A stretch of DNA of 39,013 nt from Deltaproteobacteria bacterium (GCA_021817825.1 JAKAFS010000031.1:1-39013), one strand, 5' to 3'. Shown: positions 7,961-16,073, numbered from the stretch's first letter. Made by a program: numbers and translations. The notes: generated by a model from the letters alone, not told the origin.

Positions 7961-8359
7961 TCAGTCGACCTCCCCTTCTTGGATCACGAAATCCTGATAT
8001 CCCCGCATATCGAGGAGATCATCCAACTCTTCCTGATCATCCATCTCGACGATGATCATCCATCCGGTGTCGTGCGGATCGCTGTTGATGACGCCGATAT
8101 CATCGGTAATGTCTTCATTGACGCTGATGACCGCCCCGCTGATGGGCGAGATGAGTTCGACCACCGCTTTCGTCGATTCGATGCTGCCGAAGGGTTCGTC
8201 CCGCTCCACATAGGCATCGCTTTCGGGAAGATCCAGGGAAATAATCTCTCCCAACCTTTCCTGGGCATAATCCGTAATCCCGATGGTGGCCAAATTCCCC
8301 TCCACCCTGACCCAGATATGCTCTCGACTGTACAGCAGGTCATCTGGAAATAGCTTCAT
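7961..8359 (-). CDS. gcvH: glycine cleavage system H protein
   Basis: Small lipoylated carrier that moves the aminomethyl group between P, T and L proteins. The 132-residue sequence begins with the family pattern YSREHIWVRVEGNLATIGITDYAQ (10-33) and has the lipoylated K64 in SIESTKAVVEL. Length is normal. No gcvP, gcvT or lpd gene lies in this window; instead it is next to its likely lipoylating enzyme. H-like proteins can also act as lipoyl relay carriers for other dehydrogenases, so a role outside glycine cleavage is possible. Confidence 0.93.
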   Translation of the reverse strand: MKLFPDDLLYSREHIWVRVEGNLATIGITDYAQERLGEIISLDLPESDAYVERDEPFGSIESTKAVVELISPISGAVISVNEDITDDIGVINSDPHDTGWMIIVEMDDQEELDDLLDMRGYQDFVIQEGEVD

Positions 8360-8387
8360 AAGGTAACATCCTGTTCTTTCATGTGCT

Positions 8388-9467
8388 TCAGACTATGGTC
8401 AACTCTTTGGAGGTCGGCGTCAAGATTTCGCAGCCCTCTTCCATCACCAAAACCGTATCCTCGATCCGAATCCCCCAAAGGCCGGGAATATAAACCCCCG
8501 GTTCGACGGTCACCACCATCCCGGCCCGGAGGATCTCCTGCCGGCCAGAGGCCAGCCTCGGCGCCTCGTGCACATCGAGTCCCACCCCATGGCCGGTGCC
8601 GTGGGAAAAATGGCCGTCCAGTCCGGCTTCGGCAAGGCAAGACCGGGCGATTCGGTCTATCTCCCCGCAGGCAACGCCCGCCCGGATCGCGGCGATTGCG
8701 CGGTCGTGAGCCTCCCGGACGATTCCGTAAACCTCCCGTTGCCGTCCGTCGACACGCCCGGCAAACCAGGTGCAAGTCTCATCGGAGTGATAGCCTCCCC
8801 AGACCGCCCCGTAATCGATCATCACGCAATCGCCATCGGCAATGCGTCGATCTCCCGGCGTGGCATGGGGAAGCGCCGTATTGGCTGCGGCCGCAACGAT
8901 CGTTTCGAAGGAAACCTGTTCCGCACCGCTCCGCCGCATCCGGTAGTCGAGTTCGACGGCGAGCTCCTGCTCCCGGACACCGGGCCGGATCAGGGACCGG
9001 ACCTCGGCTAACGCCTCTCCGGCGATCCGCGCCGCCTGCCGGATCCGCTGGATTTCCTCCCCATTTTTGACGGCCCTTATCTCCTGAAGCTCTGAGGAAA
9101 GCGGCCGGAGCGGCACTTCGGGAAGCTTTTCCCGCAGCCGCAGGTATTCTTCAACGTTCAGCGCCGACGATTCGAACCCGAGCGATTCAACGGCATGCCC
9201 GCCGATGACCGCGGCAATCCCTTCGATGCGGTTGCGGAATTCAAAGATCTCCGCCCCCGGAACCTCATTTCTGGCCTGGGTCACATATCGCCCGTCCACC
9301 AGGAGCACCCGCCAGTCCTTCCCGACGGCCAGTGCGCCTTCCGAGCCGGTAAAGCCCGTCAGATACCGGATGTTCTTTGCATCGAAAAGCAGCAGGGCTT
9401 CCCCATCGGCAACCCCCTCGCGCAGCCGGCCCAGCCTCTCCGTCTCAAACGTCCGCTCATGCCCCAT
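8388..9467 (-). CDS. M24B Xaa-Pro aminopeptidase
   Basis: Dinuclear-metal peptidase that removes N-terminal residues next to proline. The 359-residue protein has the N-terminal creatinase-like domain (about 10-125) and the pita-bread catalytic domain. The five metal ligands are all present: D218 (MIDYG), D229 (HSDE), H293 (HGTGHGVG), E322 (VEPG) and E336 (IRIED). I start at the ATG at 9467, which overlaps the 3' end of the TPR gene by 11 bases; the frame is open further up but that region is the TPR gene itself. gcvH follows after 28 bases. Confidence 0.92.
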   Translation of the reverse strand: MGHERTFETERLGRLREGVADGEALLLFDAKNIRYLTGFTGSEGALAVGKDWRVLLVDGRYVTQARNEVPGAEIFEFRNRIEGIAAVIGGHAVESLGFESSALNVEEYLRLREKLPEVPLRPLSSELQEIRAVKNGEEIQRIRQAARIAGEALAEVRSLIRPGVREQELAVELDYRMRRSGAEQVSFETIVAAAANTALPHATPGDRRIADGDCVMIDYGAVWGGYHSDETCTWFAGRVDGRQREVYGIVREAHDRAIAAIRAGVACGEIDRIARSCLAEAGLDGHFSHGTGHGVGLDVHEAPRLASGRQEILRAGMVVTVEPGVYIPGLWGIRIEDTVLVMEEGCEILTPTSKELTIV

Positions 9468-10119
9468 GAATGCGCAACCTGCCGACCCGGTCCAGCCATC
9501 GCGAAAGCTCGCCGATGACCGGGTCCCGCTCCCCTGAATCCGGTTCTTGGCCGAGTCGCGCCCGGACCTCACGGAGCTTTTCCGCGGCCATCTCCTGCTG
9601 CGGGTCGCGCCGGAGAATGGTTTCCAGGACCTCCGCCGCCTGCGTCAGATGGCCTTGGCGAATATAGAGTTCGGCGAGGGTCACCGTCTGAAAATCAGCG
9701 GGAATGTCGGACGTCTCCTCGGCAGCAGTCTTTATGCCGTCCGGCTCCCCGCGGTTCCCGGGTCGCCAATCCTCATCAGCCATTTCCGGCGTTTCGGAAC
9801 TAAAAACGCTGCACTTCCGGTGATAAATCCGGGCCTCCTCCGTCAGCCCCTGCTTACGGTAAATGTCCGCTAAAGAGGCATAGATACGGGCAAGACCGTC
9901 GAGAGGCGCTTCCAGCTCTTGCAGAAGGTCCCGGGCCTCGTCAATCCGGCCCTGGAGGATCCAGACCCGGCAGATCGCAATCCGGGCATCCGGATCGTTC
10001 GGCGTCTGCTGGAGTCTTTTCTGGGCCATATCCAGGATGGCCTGGGTGTCGCCGCCGTTGAAGCGGACCTCCAGGTCCGCGAGAAAGGTCTCTCGCTCCC
10101 GGATCGCTTTTTCATCCAT
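9457..10119 (-). CDS. tetratricopeptide-repeat protein of unknown role
   Basis: The 220-residue protein has no signal peptide and is made of TPR helices: roughly 20-55 (AILDMAQKRLQQTPNDPDAR), 58-100 (LARIYASLADIYRKQGLTEEARIYHRK region) and 140-185 (LAELYIRQGHLTQAAEVLETILRRDPQ), with an acidic linker between. TPRs are protein-binding scaffolds. It is the first gene of an operon with an M24 peptidase, gcvH, lipM and hisC and shares an 11-base overlap with the peptidase gene. No function can be assigned. Confidence 0.8.
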   Translation of the reverse strand: MDEKAIRERETFLADLEVRFNGGDTQAILDMAQKRLQQTPNDPDARIAICRVWILQGRIDEARDLLQELEAPLDGLARIYASLADIYRKQGLTEEARIYHRKCSVFSSETPEMADEDWRPGNRGEPDGIKTAAEETSDIPADFQTVTLAELYIRQGHLTQAAEVLETILRRDPQQEMAAEKLREVRARLGQEPDSGERDPVIGELSRWLDRVGRLRIHGA

Positions 10120-10178
10120 AATTCATTATCTATTCAATTGTTTTATCTATTCGCCCCCATCAGCGGCAAGCGGAAGGA

Positions 10179-10208
10179 AGGCTAGCACACGCTGCAAGAG
10201 CCTGTCAA
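10179..10208 (-). promoter_or_regulatory. candidate promoter for the TPR-to-hisC operon
   Basis: On the - strand TTGACA (10203-10208) is followed by an 18-base spacer ending in TGC and then TAGCCT (10179-10184). The -35 is perfect; the -10 is weak but has an upstream TG, as in extended -10 promoters. The leader would be about 50 bases. Confidence 0.4.
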
Positions 10209-10237
10209 GAGCGAAAACCCCTCAGCGAAGAACGAGG

Positions 10238-10639
10238 CTAGCGCCGGCGGCCTTTTCCCAGACAGTCGGAGCTCCCCTTGCCGTAACCTTCCGTTTCCTC
10301 CTTCGCCAGGACGCCGCCTTCAAAGGTCAGGACGTAGACAAAATCATGTTCGCCGCAGTTGTAAAACCAGCGTTCCACCTTGGGGGACGCTTCCCGGCGA
10401 ACGGCTGGCGTCGCGCTTTTTTCCTTTTTCTTGGGACGCTCCGTTTTTTTCACGATTTTCCCGCCGGCCCGGGCTCCGGCACTTTCCTTGGCGGTCGGCG
10501 GGCCGCATTCGATGAGGACTTTCCCCGTTTTATCCCCGACAATTGCCAGACCGTCGCCGCACCGAAAAGCCGCGCCATTTCCCGGAATGATGGCCGTTAA
10601 GAGCGCCGCTGCGATCGACAGCATGGTCAGCTTTTTCAT
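10238..10639 (-). CDS. DUF2845 family exported protein
   Basis: The 133-residue protein starts with a signal peptide (MKKLTMLSIAAALLTAIIPG, cleavage near AFRC), so it is periplasmic or outer-layer. The mature part has the DUF2845 pattern: FRCGDGLAIVGDKTGKVLIECG, then a Lys/Ala-rich linker, then WFYNCGEHDFVYVLTFEGG and a Gly-Tyr-Gly segment. Four Cys could form disulfides. The ATG at 10639 has GGAGG six bases upstream; a longer frame to 10828 gives no sensible N-terminus. It stands alone between pilQ and the TPR operon. The function of this family is unknown to me. Confidence 0.75.
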   Translation of the reverse strand: MKKLTMLSIAAALLTAIIPGNGAAFRCGDGLAIVGDKTGKVLIECGPPTAKESAGARAGGKIVKKTERPKKKEKSATPAVRREASPKVERWFYNCGEHDFVYVLTFEGGVLAKEETEGYGKGSSDCLGKGRRR

Positions 10640-10947
10640 CCTGTCCTCCCCAAGTCTACATAAAAAAACGGAAGAAAGCCGCCCGGAACGCCCCCGCCGA
10701 GTCGCTCGCCAGGGATGAGGGAACGTCGTTGCAAGAAAATCTGTGTCACGAAACGGCCTTTCGCCCAGAACAGCGGAAGAGGAAAGGGCAGAGAGAATCA
10801 ACAACGGGAATGGGCGCAACGCTGACAATCAGGTGATATGCCGCACCGCGACGCGATGCACGACCGGGGTCACCGAATCTGACCCCGGAGACGATGGGAA
10901 AAGAACCCGCGCGTCTACAAGCGACGCCCGGATCCCGCGGGGAAGGG
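10640..10947. other. 308-base gap between pilQ and the DUF2845 gene
   Basis: No gene is seen. It contains the perfect 9-bp hairpin at 10864-10888 about 60 bases beyond the pilQ stop. No convincing promoter for the DUF2845 gene could be placed, apart from the ribosome site next to its ATG. Confidence 0.6.
10864..10888 (-). terminator. possible terminator or 3'-end hairpin after pilQ
   Basis: CCGGGGTCA (10864-10872) pairs perfectly with TGACCCCGG (10880-10888) around a seven-base loop. There is no T-run, so it may be a transcript-end stabiliser, a weak terminator or a REP-like palindrome rather than a classical intrinsic terminator. Confidence 0.45.
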
Positions 10948-12615
10948 TCAGATCACGTCCTTGATGATCCGCGGGGTGATGAATATCAAGATCTCTCTTG
11001 TGTCCAGAGACTTGGTTTCATATTTGAACAGCCAGCCGAGCACCGGGATCTTCGACAGCAACGGCACTCCGGTCATGTTGAAGGTTTCGATGGTTTTGTA
11101 GACGCCGCCCACGACGATGGTATCCCCGTCCCTAACGACGATCTTGGAGGTCACACCGCTGGTGTTGATCGCCGGATTGCCCAGAACGGACAGGGAGGAA
11201 TCCACGTCTTTGTTGGTGGCGTCGATCTCCATGGAGATCCGGTCCTGGTCATAGGTGATCTTGGGCGTGACGATGAGTCGCAGATCCGCGTCCTCATAGC
11301 GGACCGTCGCCGGGCTCGTGGTCGTCGCCGGGGTCACGACGGGAATTCGCTTCCCCTGCCAGATGGTGGCCTTCTCGTTCTCCAGCGTGGTCACCTTCGG
11401 CGAGGAGATCACCTTGCCGTCGCCGGAGGCCTCCAAGGCGGAGAGCTTGGCGTCCAGGATCAGTTTGCTGGTTCCGAGAACGAGACCCAGGGCCGGCGTG
11501 GCCGTGGCCGCCGCCGGAAAGTTCACGGCGACACTGCTGCCGGTGAGACCGATGCCACTGCCGATGGGCGTGACCGTGCCGGTACCGCTGTTGCCAAAAC
11601 CGAGGCCGTAATCGACCCCTCCGACGTTGCCCTGATAGCCGGCGGCCCAATTGATCCCCAAGTCCCGCGAGAAGTTCGTCGTGACCTCGACGATCTTCGC
11701 CTCGATCGCGATCTTCTTGAGATTTCCCTGCTCCACGTTCTCTTTCTGTTGACGCGTTTTGCGTTCATCTTCGGCCTTGCGCTGCGCCTCTTCCGCCCCG
11801 ACGCGATCCGCTTCGTCCTTCTTTTTCCGGTCGAGGGTGACCACGGTGATGATGCTGCCTTCCCGCCGCATGGCGAGCCCTTTGAGGTTCAGGAGGGTGT
11901 CGAGCGCCTGATCCCAGGGCACATCCTTCATATGGAGGGTGACCGGTCCTTTGACGTCATCTCCGGAAACAATGCTGACCTTCCCCTGTTCAGCCAGCAG
12001 CCGCAGCACCGCCTTGATGTCGGCATCCTGAACGTCGAGGAAAATGCGGGACCCGGTGTAAGTGCTCTTCTCTCCCCCGTTTGCTTTTGCGACGGCGGGC
12101 GTCGTCGCCGCCGGGCGAGGAGCAGCGGGAAGCGCCGTCGGCTGAGGTTTATCCACCGCCGGAGCCAGGGCCAGGGAGCTGATGTTGAAATCGATCAGCA
12201 CATTCATCCCCTCCTGACGCACGCTGTAAGGCACCTTTTGTTTCAGTTCGATCGTCGCCAGCCCCCAGGAGCGGCCGCCGGCTGCCTTTTGGGCAGGCGT
12301 CACCCGAACCACATTGGTCAAACCCTGATCGCTCAGCGGTCGACGCAGCTCCTCAGGGACAAAGAGATTCTCCAAGCGGACGGCAATGGCGCCACCGGGC
12401 AGATTCTCGATCGTCACCCCGGATTGCTTCGATACCGCCAGGATCACCCTTTCCTTTCCCGGCAGTTTCTCGAAGGAGACGTTTTCCAGATACCCGGCGA
12501 CTTCCTGTGAAGCTAGATCCGGCGTCGCGGGCGGGGCGCCCCAAGCCGACGGCAAAGCCGTCATCAAGAAAGCGCCGAAAAAAACCAGCCATGTCCATCG
12601 TGTTGACCGTTTCAT
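10948..12615 (-). CDS. pilQ: type IV pilus secretin PilQ (compact form)
   Basis: Outer-membrane channel through which the pilus passes. Of 555 residues, a signal peptide ends near SAWG (22-26). An AMIN domain (about 40-145) binds peptidoglycan, and an Ala/Pro linker follows. The secretin/TonB N-terminal domain spans about 188-262 (SRIFLDVQDADIKAVLRLLA). Then comes a charged segment, 263-298, rich in Lys/Glu/Arg, and the secretin core begins at IAIEAKIVEV (302-311). The core ends with the classic GVPLLSKIPVLGWLF and an ITPRII tail. The N1/NolW-type domain normally placed before the core seems absent. Its start overlaps the pilP stop by four bases. Confidence 0.9.
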   Translation of the reverse strand: MKRSTRWTWLVFFGAFLMTALPSAWGAPPATPDLASQEVAGYLENVSFEKLPGKERVILAVSKQSGVTIENLPGGAIAVRLENLFVPEELRRPLSDQGLTNVVRVTPAQKAAGGRSWGLATIELKQKVPYSVRQEGMNVLIDFNISSLALAPAVDKPQPTALPAAPRPAATTPAVAKANGGEKSTYTGSRIFLDVQDADIKAVLRLLAEQGKVSIVSGDDVKGPVTLHMKDVPWDQALDTLLNLKGLAMRREGSIITVVTLDRKKKDEADRVGAEEAQRKAEDERKTRQQKENVEQGNLKKIAIEAKIVEVTTNFSRDLGINWAAGYQGNVGGVDYGLGFGNSGTGTVTPIGSGIGLTGSSVAVNFPAAATATPALGLVLGTSKLILDAKLSALEASGDGKVISSPKVTTLENEKATIWQGKRIPVVTPATTTSPATVRYEDADLRLIVTPKITYDQDRISMEIDATNKDVDSSLSVLGNPAINTSGVTSKIVVRDGDTIVVGGVYKTIETFNMTGVPLLSKIPVLGWLFKYETKSLDTREILIFITPRIIKDVI

Positions 12616-13280
12616 GGTTTTCCCTCATTTTCCCTGTGCAGTACCAAGGTCACTCGCCTGGTCTGTGTTTTCTTTCCCTCGATCGCCACCTTTTCCTCGA
12701 CGATCACGCGGTCCGAGAGGATCGAGACGACCCGCCCCCCGTTTGTGCCGATATAGGTCCCTACCACCAGGGGATAGTATTTCTTCGCCACCCCGTCCTC
12801 GACCATGGCCGAGCGTCCCGCGTCGCTGCCGACAATCCCGAGGAGGCGAAACTGCTCGACATCCGCCTGCTGCAACGGCGAAATGGGGCGCCCCGTCGGC
12901 GCCGTCTTTTTCTTTACGACCTCTCCCTCCGGTTTTTTCTGCGGAGCGGGATTCGTGTCGATGAAAGGCTTGAAAGGGTCCGACTTTCCGGCGGTACTGT
13001 AGATAAATTCCGGAGGAGCAACGGGAGGAGCGGGAGGGGGCTCTTTCGCACCCGGTGCGGTCGCCGCCGCAGAGGCTTCTTGCGCCTTCGGACCGGGCAG
13101 GACTGCCGGAGGCGGCGCGGCCGGAACACCCTTCGTTCCGGCTTTTGCAGTCGCAACGGGCGCCGGCGCGGCCGGAGCCGCCTTCGTTTCGGCCGCCCAG
13201 GAGCGCGGGGCACCCGCCCCCGGAACCAGAAGCGCCAGAACGCCGACCATCAACGCAGTCATGCAATACCGTCTCATCAT
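12612..13280 (-). CDS. pilP: type IV pilus assembly protein PilP
   Basis: PilP links the inner-membrane PilN/PilO complex to the secretin. The 222-residue product has a signal peptide ending in SWAA, a disordered Ala/Pro-rich linker (about 30-95) and the beta-rich PilP domain with DPFKPFI and RLLGIVG followed by AMVEDGVAKKYYPLVVGTYI. Well-known PilP proteins are lipoproteins; no lipobox Cys is seen here. Both ATG codons at 13275-13280 are possible; the first overlaps the pilO stop. Overlaps of four bases on both sides show tight coupling. Confidence 0.9.
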   Translation of the reverse strand: MMRRYCMTALMVGVLALLVPGAGAPRSWAAETKAAPAAPAPVATAKAGTKGVPAAPPPAVLPGPKAQEASAAATAPGAKEPPPAPPVAPPEFIYSTAGKSDPFKPFIDTNPAPQKKPEGEVVKKKTAPTGRPISPLQQADVEQFRLLGIVGSDAGRSAMVEDGVAKKYYPLVVGTYIGTNGGRVVSILSDRVIVEEKVAIEGKKTQTRRVTLVLHRENEGKP

Positions 13281-13927
13281 TTTTTATCCACAAACATATA
13301 CGTTTTCACCGTGCAGGAGGTCTTGACGATACGGCCGCGCCCCTTGACATCCTGCGCCTCCCCCATGGAAATATCCTCGATGTTGACAATCCGCGGCAAA
13401 CGGGCCACCTGGTCGAAGAAGGACACCGTGTTGTGGAAAGAACCCGCCACCTGCACCTTGATGGGGATTTCATCGTAAAACTTTTCGGCCTCCTGCTTCG
13501 GCGCGGCTTTGGCATCGGCCGTCTTAGCCGCTCCCGCTTTCGCATCGGGCTTCGGGGGAGCTTTCTCCGGCGGCTTCGGTTCGAAAAGGAGAAAATCCAC
13601 GCCTGCCGTTTTACCGGCAAGGACCACGGAGGAGAGGATCCCGGCGATCTCGCGCTCGTTGGGGAGCTTCATCAACGCCAGCTGGAAAGATTCCTGAAGC
13701 GCCTCGACTTCGCGGATGTACCGGCCAAGCTGCGCCGCAGCCTTTTCCTTTTCCTCAACCTGCTGCTGGAGATTCGCCAGTTTGTCGCCCAGGGTCATTC
13801 TTTTTTCCAAGGCCGCCTGTAGAAAAAACATATAATAGAAATAGCTGATCAGGAGGCAGGCCAGAAAGATAATCAACGCCTTGACTTTGGGGGGAAGCTT
13901 TTTCAGTTCATCCAACGAGATGTCCAT
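13277..13927 (-). CDS. pilO: type IV pilus assembly protein PilO
   Basis: Bitopic inner-membrane protein that pairs with PilN. The 216-residue protein has a short cytoplasmic start, one membrane helix (about 16-36), a coiled coil (about 40-80) and a periplasmic ferredoxin-like domain. A low-complexity Ala/Pro/Lys insert of about 30 residues (roughly 117-150) interrupts the periplasmic domain. FHNTVSFFDQVARLPRIVNI is the conserved PilO region. It starts six bases after pilN. Confidence 0.92.
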   Translation of the reverse strand: MDISLDELKKLPPKVKALIIFLACLLISYFYYMFFLQAALEKRMTLGDKLANLQQQVEEKEKAAAQLGRYIREVEALQESFQLALMKLPNEREIAGILSSVVLAGKTAGVDFLLFEPKPPEKAPPKPDAKAGAAKTADAKAAPKQEAEKFYDEIPIKVQVAGSFHNTVSFFDQVARLPRIVNIEDISMGEAQDVKGRGRIVKTSCTVKTYMFVDKK

Positions 13928-13933
13928 GAACCC

Positions 13934-14479
13934 TCATCCTTTTTTTAAGACGCAGGACAGGGTGAACTGTTGCAGCTTCACGCCCGCCACCTCTTTTTCC
14001 CGGGAAACCAACAGATCCACCGATTGGATGAAACTGGCCTTTTCCAGGCTCTTCATGAGCAGGGCCACAGTGCCGTTGTCTTTGGCGATTCCTTCGATGC
14101 GCAGCTCCTCACCCGCTTGCACGAACTTATCCAGCCAGATCTCCTTGGCAGGGATGAGGAGATTCAATTCATCGAGCATCCGGACGGGAAACATCCGGTT
14201 GCCCTCCAGCGATTTGATCACGGCCAGTTTTTGCTCGACATTCTTCTTATCCTTCTTGAATTTCTCGATGTCGCCGACCTTCTTGTTCAGGATAACGAGT
14301 TTGGCCTCCGCATCCTTGATGTGGCTTTCGATGCCTTTGATGCTCACGATGAAATAGAGATAAACGGAAACCAGGATCAAAAGCAGCAGCACCAGCGACC
14401 CGGCAATGAGAACAATCTGGCGCCGGAGGTTCTCTTTCTTTTCCTTTTCACGGTAGGGAAGAAGATTGATCCTGATCAT
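13934..14479 (-). CDS. pilN: type IV pilus assembly protein PilN
   Basis: Inner-membrane partner of PilO. The first residues, MIRINLLPYRE, are the cytoplasmic peptide that binds a groove in PilM. One membrane helix (about 22-46) and a coiled coil (about 50-90) precede the periplasmic domain. At 181 residues it is of normal length. Its ATG overlaps the pilM stop by four bases. Confidence 0.94.
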   Translation of the reverse strand: MIRINLLPYREKEKKENLRRQIVLIAGSLVLLLLILVSVYLYFIVSIKGIESHIKDAEAKLVILNKKVGDIEKFKKDKKNVEQKLAVIKSLEGNRMFPVRMLDELNLLIPAKEIWLDKFVQAGEELRIEGIAKDNGTVALLMKSLEKASFIQSVDLLVSREKEVAGVKLQQFTLSCVLKKG

Positions 14480-15558
14480 TTGTCACCCCTCTTCCTCAGG
14501 GCCAGACCCACGACGACCGCAGAGATGGGACCGATGCGGTCCAATAGCTTCTTATCGGCGATCGCCTTGCCGCCGCTGATCTTTTTGAAGGGATTGACGA
14601 TCTCCACCTCTGTCCCCAATCGCTGTCCCAATTCGGCCGTCATTCCAGCGATCATCGCGCCCCCTCCGGAAAGCAGGACCTGCTTGATGGTCTCGGCTCC
14701 GAAGGTGGAGCGGAAGTAGTCGACCGACCGCTCGATCTCGGAACAGATCGGATCTGCGTAGCCGATCACCCCCTCCAGGAAGCTCTTCCGGGCCGCTTCA
14801 TCGTTGCCGAAACCTTGGATCTTCGCTTTTTCGGCCTCGTCCAGGGAGAGGTTCAGGTTCTTTGCGATCGCCTCGGTCAGGGAATTGCCGCCGAGAGTGA
14901 AATCGCGCGTGAAGATCGATACCCCTCCCTTCACGGCGTTGAGATTGGTGATGCTCGCCCCGATATTGATCAGCACGGCGACATCGTTTTCCTCGAAGTC
15001 GTAATTCTCTTCGTACATGGTTTCGAGGGCAAAGGAGTCGACATCCATGATGGTCGGCGTGAGGCCCGCATTCTCGATGGCTTCCGTATAGCCTTCGACG
15101 ATCTCTTTCTTGGCGGCCACGAGTAGAACTTCCATCTGTGTAGGATTGTAGGGATTTTCACCGAGAATCTGGCAATCGTAGTCGACGGCGTCCATGTCGT
15201 CGAAAGGCAGATATTTTCCCGCCTCGTCATGGATGAGGTCCCGCAGCTCGGTTTCATCCATCTGGTTGAAGCCCACTTTCTTGACGATAACCGCATGCCC
15301 GGAGAGGGAGGTGACGATGTTCCGGCATTTGCATCCGGAATGCTTGTAGAGCTCCTTGATGGCTGCGGTCAGGGCATCGGGCGACGCCACGGCCCCGTCG
15401 ACGATCACCCCGCGGGCGAGGGGCATTTGATGGAAACGGCTGAGGACGCGTCCCTTGGCTGACTCTTGGATTTCCGCCAGCTTGAGTGAACTCGAACCGA
15501 TGTCCAGTCCTGCCAGCTGCTGCTTCCCCCCCCCTAACAAGCCCTTGATGTCGAACAT
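14476..15558 (-). CDS. pilM: type IV pilus assembly protein PilM
   Basis: Actin-like ATP-binding protein that forms a cytoplasmic ring and holds PilN. The 360-residue sequence has the phosphate-1 motif LDIGSSSLKLAEIQ (18-31), INIGASITNLNAV for phosphate-2, and LSGGGAMIAGM for the adenosine motif. It is the first gene of pilM-N-O-P-Q, which builds the alignment complex joining the pilus motor to the secretin. Pilins, motor ATPases and pilC are not in this window. Confidence 0.95.
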   Translation of the reverse strand: MFDIKGLLGGGKQQLAGLDIGSSSLKLAEIQESAKGRVLSRFHQMPLARGVIVDGAVASPDALTAAIKELYKHSGCKCRNIVTSLSGHAVIVKKVGFNQMDETELRDLIHDEAGKYLPFDDMDAVDYDCQILGENPYNPTQMEVLLVAAKKEIVEGYTEAIENAGLTPTIMDVDSFALETMYEENYDFEENDVAVLINIGASITNLNAVKGGVSIFTRDFTLGGNSLTEAIAKNLNLSLDEAEKAKIQGFGNDEAARKSFLEGVIGYADPICSEIERSVDYFRSTFGAETIKQVLLSGGGAMIAGMTAELGQRLGTEVEIVNPFKKISGGKAIADKKLLDRIGPISAVVVGLALRKRGDK

Positions 15559-15609
15559 GCAGTCACCGTTTTTAAATTGGCTCTTTCCTGCGGAATTTTA
15601 TTTCCCGTC

Positions 15610-15638
15610 AGGATAAAGAGGAATTACGGTATCGTCAA
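15610..15638 (-). promoter_or_regulatory. sigma-70 type promoter of the pilMNOPQ operon
   Basis: On the - strand TTGACG (complement of 15633-15638), a 17-base spacer and TATCCT (complement of 15610-15615). The -35 matches 5 of 6 positions and the -10 matches 4 of 6. The expected start is near 15604, leaving a leader of about 45 bases before pilM. A sigma-54 motif was looked for and not found. Confidence 0.55.
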
Positions 15639-15657
15639 GCCATGACAACGTAAGATA

Positions 15658-15673
15658 TGTGAACTGCTTCACG
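15658..15673. promoter_or_regulatory. CRP/FNR-family-like operator before pilM
   Basis: TGTGA-ACTGCT-TCACG matches the CRP half-site pattern TGTGA-N6-TCACA at 9 of 10 fixed positions. Its centre is about 61.5 bases upstream of the predicted pilM start, the classical class I activator position. Which regulator would bind is unknown. Confidence 0.45.
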
Positions 15674-15696
15674 TTATTCGCGTGATGTGACTCACA
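15669..15696. repeat. further palindromic half-sites upstream of pilM
   Basis: The same half-site recurs: TCACG-N7-CGTGA (15669-15685), followed at once by TGTGA-C-TCACA (15686-15696). Together with 15658-15673 this gives five TGTGA/TCACR-type half-sites in 39 bases. It lies between the ftsB stop and the pilM promoter. Confidence 0.45.
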
Positions 15697-15725
15697 GAAG
15701 GAAACCTTTCCCCGGCGGCGATTGC

Positions 15726-15992
15726 CTATTGCGCCGTCCGGTAGACCAGATCCCCCTTTTTCACCATGCCGAGCTCATTTCTGGCCATCATCTCTATATA
15801 AGACGGGTCATCCCGCATCAGTGTGATGTTTTTTTTCAAGGCAATGTTTTCGAGGGTGATTTCGTGATTGAACTTTTTGAGGGACATCAGCTTCTCTTTC
15901 ATCCGGTAGTTATCCGTAAGTCCTCTGTCGCCGAATGTGATCAGAGCGCCCATGAGCAAAACAAAGGCGAAGAGATATCTGCCTACCTTCAT
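15726..15992 (-). CDS. ftsB: cell division protein FtsB / septum formation initiator
   Basis: Small bitopic divisome protein of the FtsB/DivIC family. The 88-residue product has an N-terminal membrane helix (about 5-22), a coiled coil (about 28-60; MKEKLMSLKKFNHEITLENIALKKN in part) and the conserved end DPSYIEMMARNELGMVKKGDLVYR. The ATG at 15992 places the membrane helix directly at the N-terminus; the longer frame to 16073 runs over its promoter. It is monocistronic or weakly linked to the upstream DUF39 gene. Confidence 0.88.
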   Translation of the reverse strand: MKVGRYLFAFVLLMGALITFGDRGLTDNYRMKEKLMSLKKFNHEITLENIALKKNITLMRDDPSYIEMMARNELGMVKKGDLVYRTAQ

Positions 15993-16044
15993 CTGTCCGA
16001 TACCCCGTAACCGCAAAATGGTTTTATGAAGAACACGCGGCGCG

Positions 16045-16073
16045 AATATACACAATAAAACGAGGCATTGCAA
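16045..16073 (-). promoter_or_regulatory. promoter of ftsB
   Basis: On the - strand TTGCAA (16068-16073), 17 bases, then TATATT (complement of 16045-16050). The -10 matches 5 of 6 and the -35 matches 4 of 6. The start would be near 16038 and give a leader of about 45 bases. Confidence 0.5.

Noticed and set aside
15616..15645. Sigma-54 promoter for pilM (TGGC present)
   Set aside because: The GC at the -12 element is missing at the required distance, while a sigma-70 pattern fits well.
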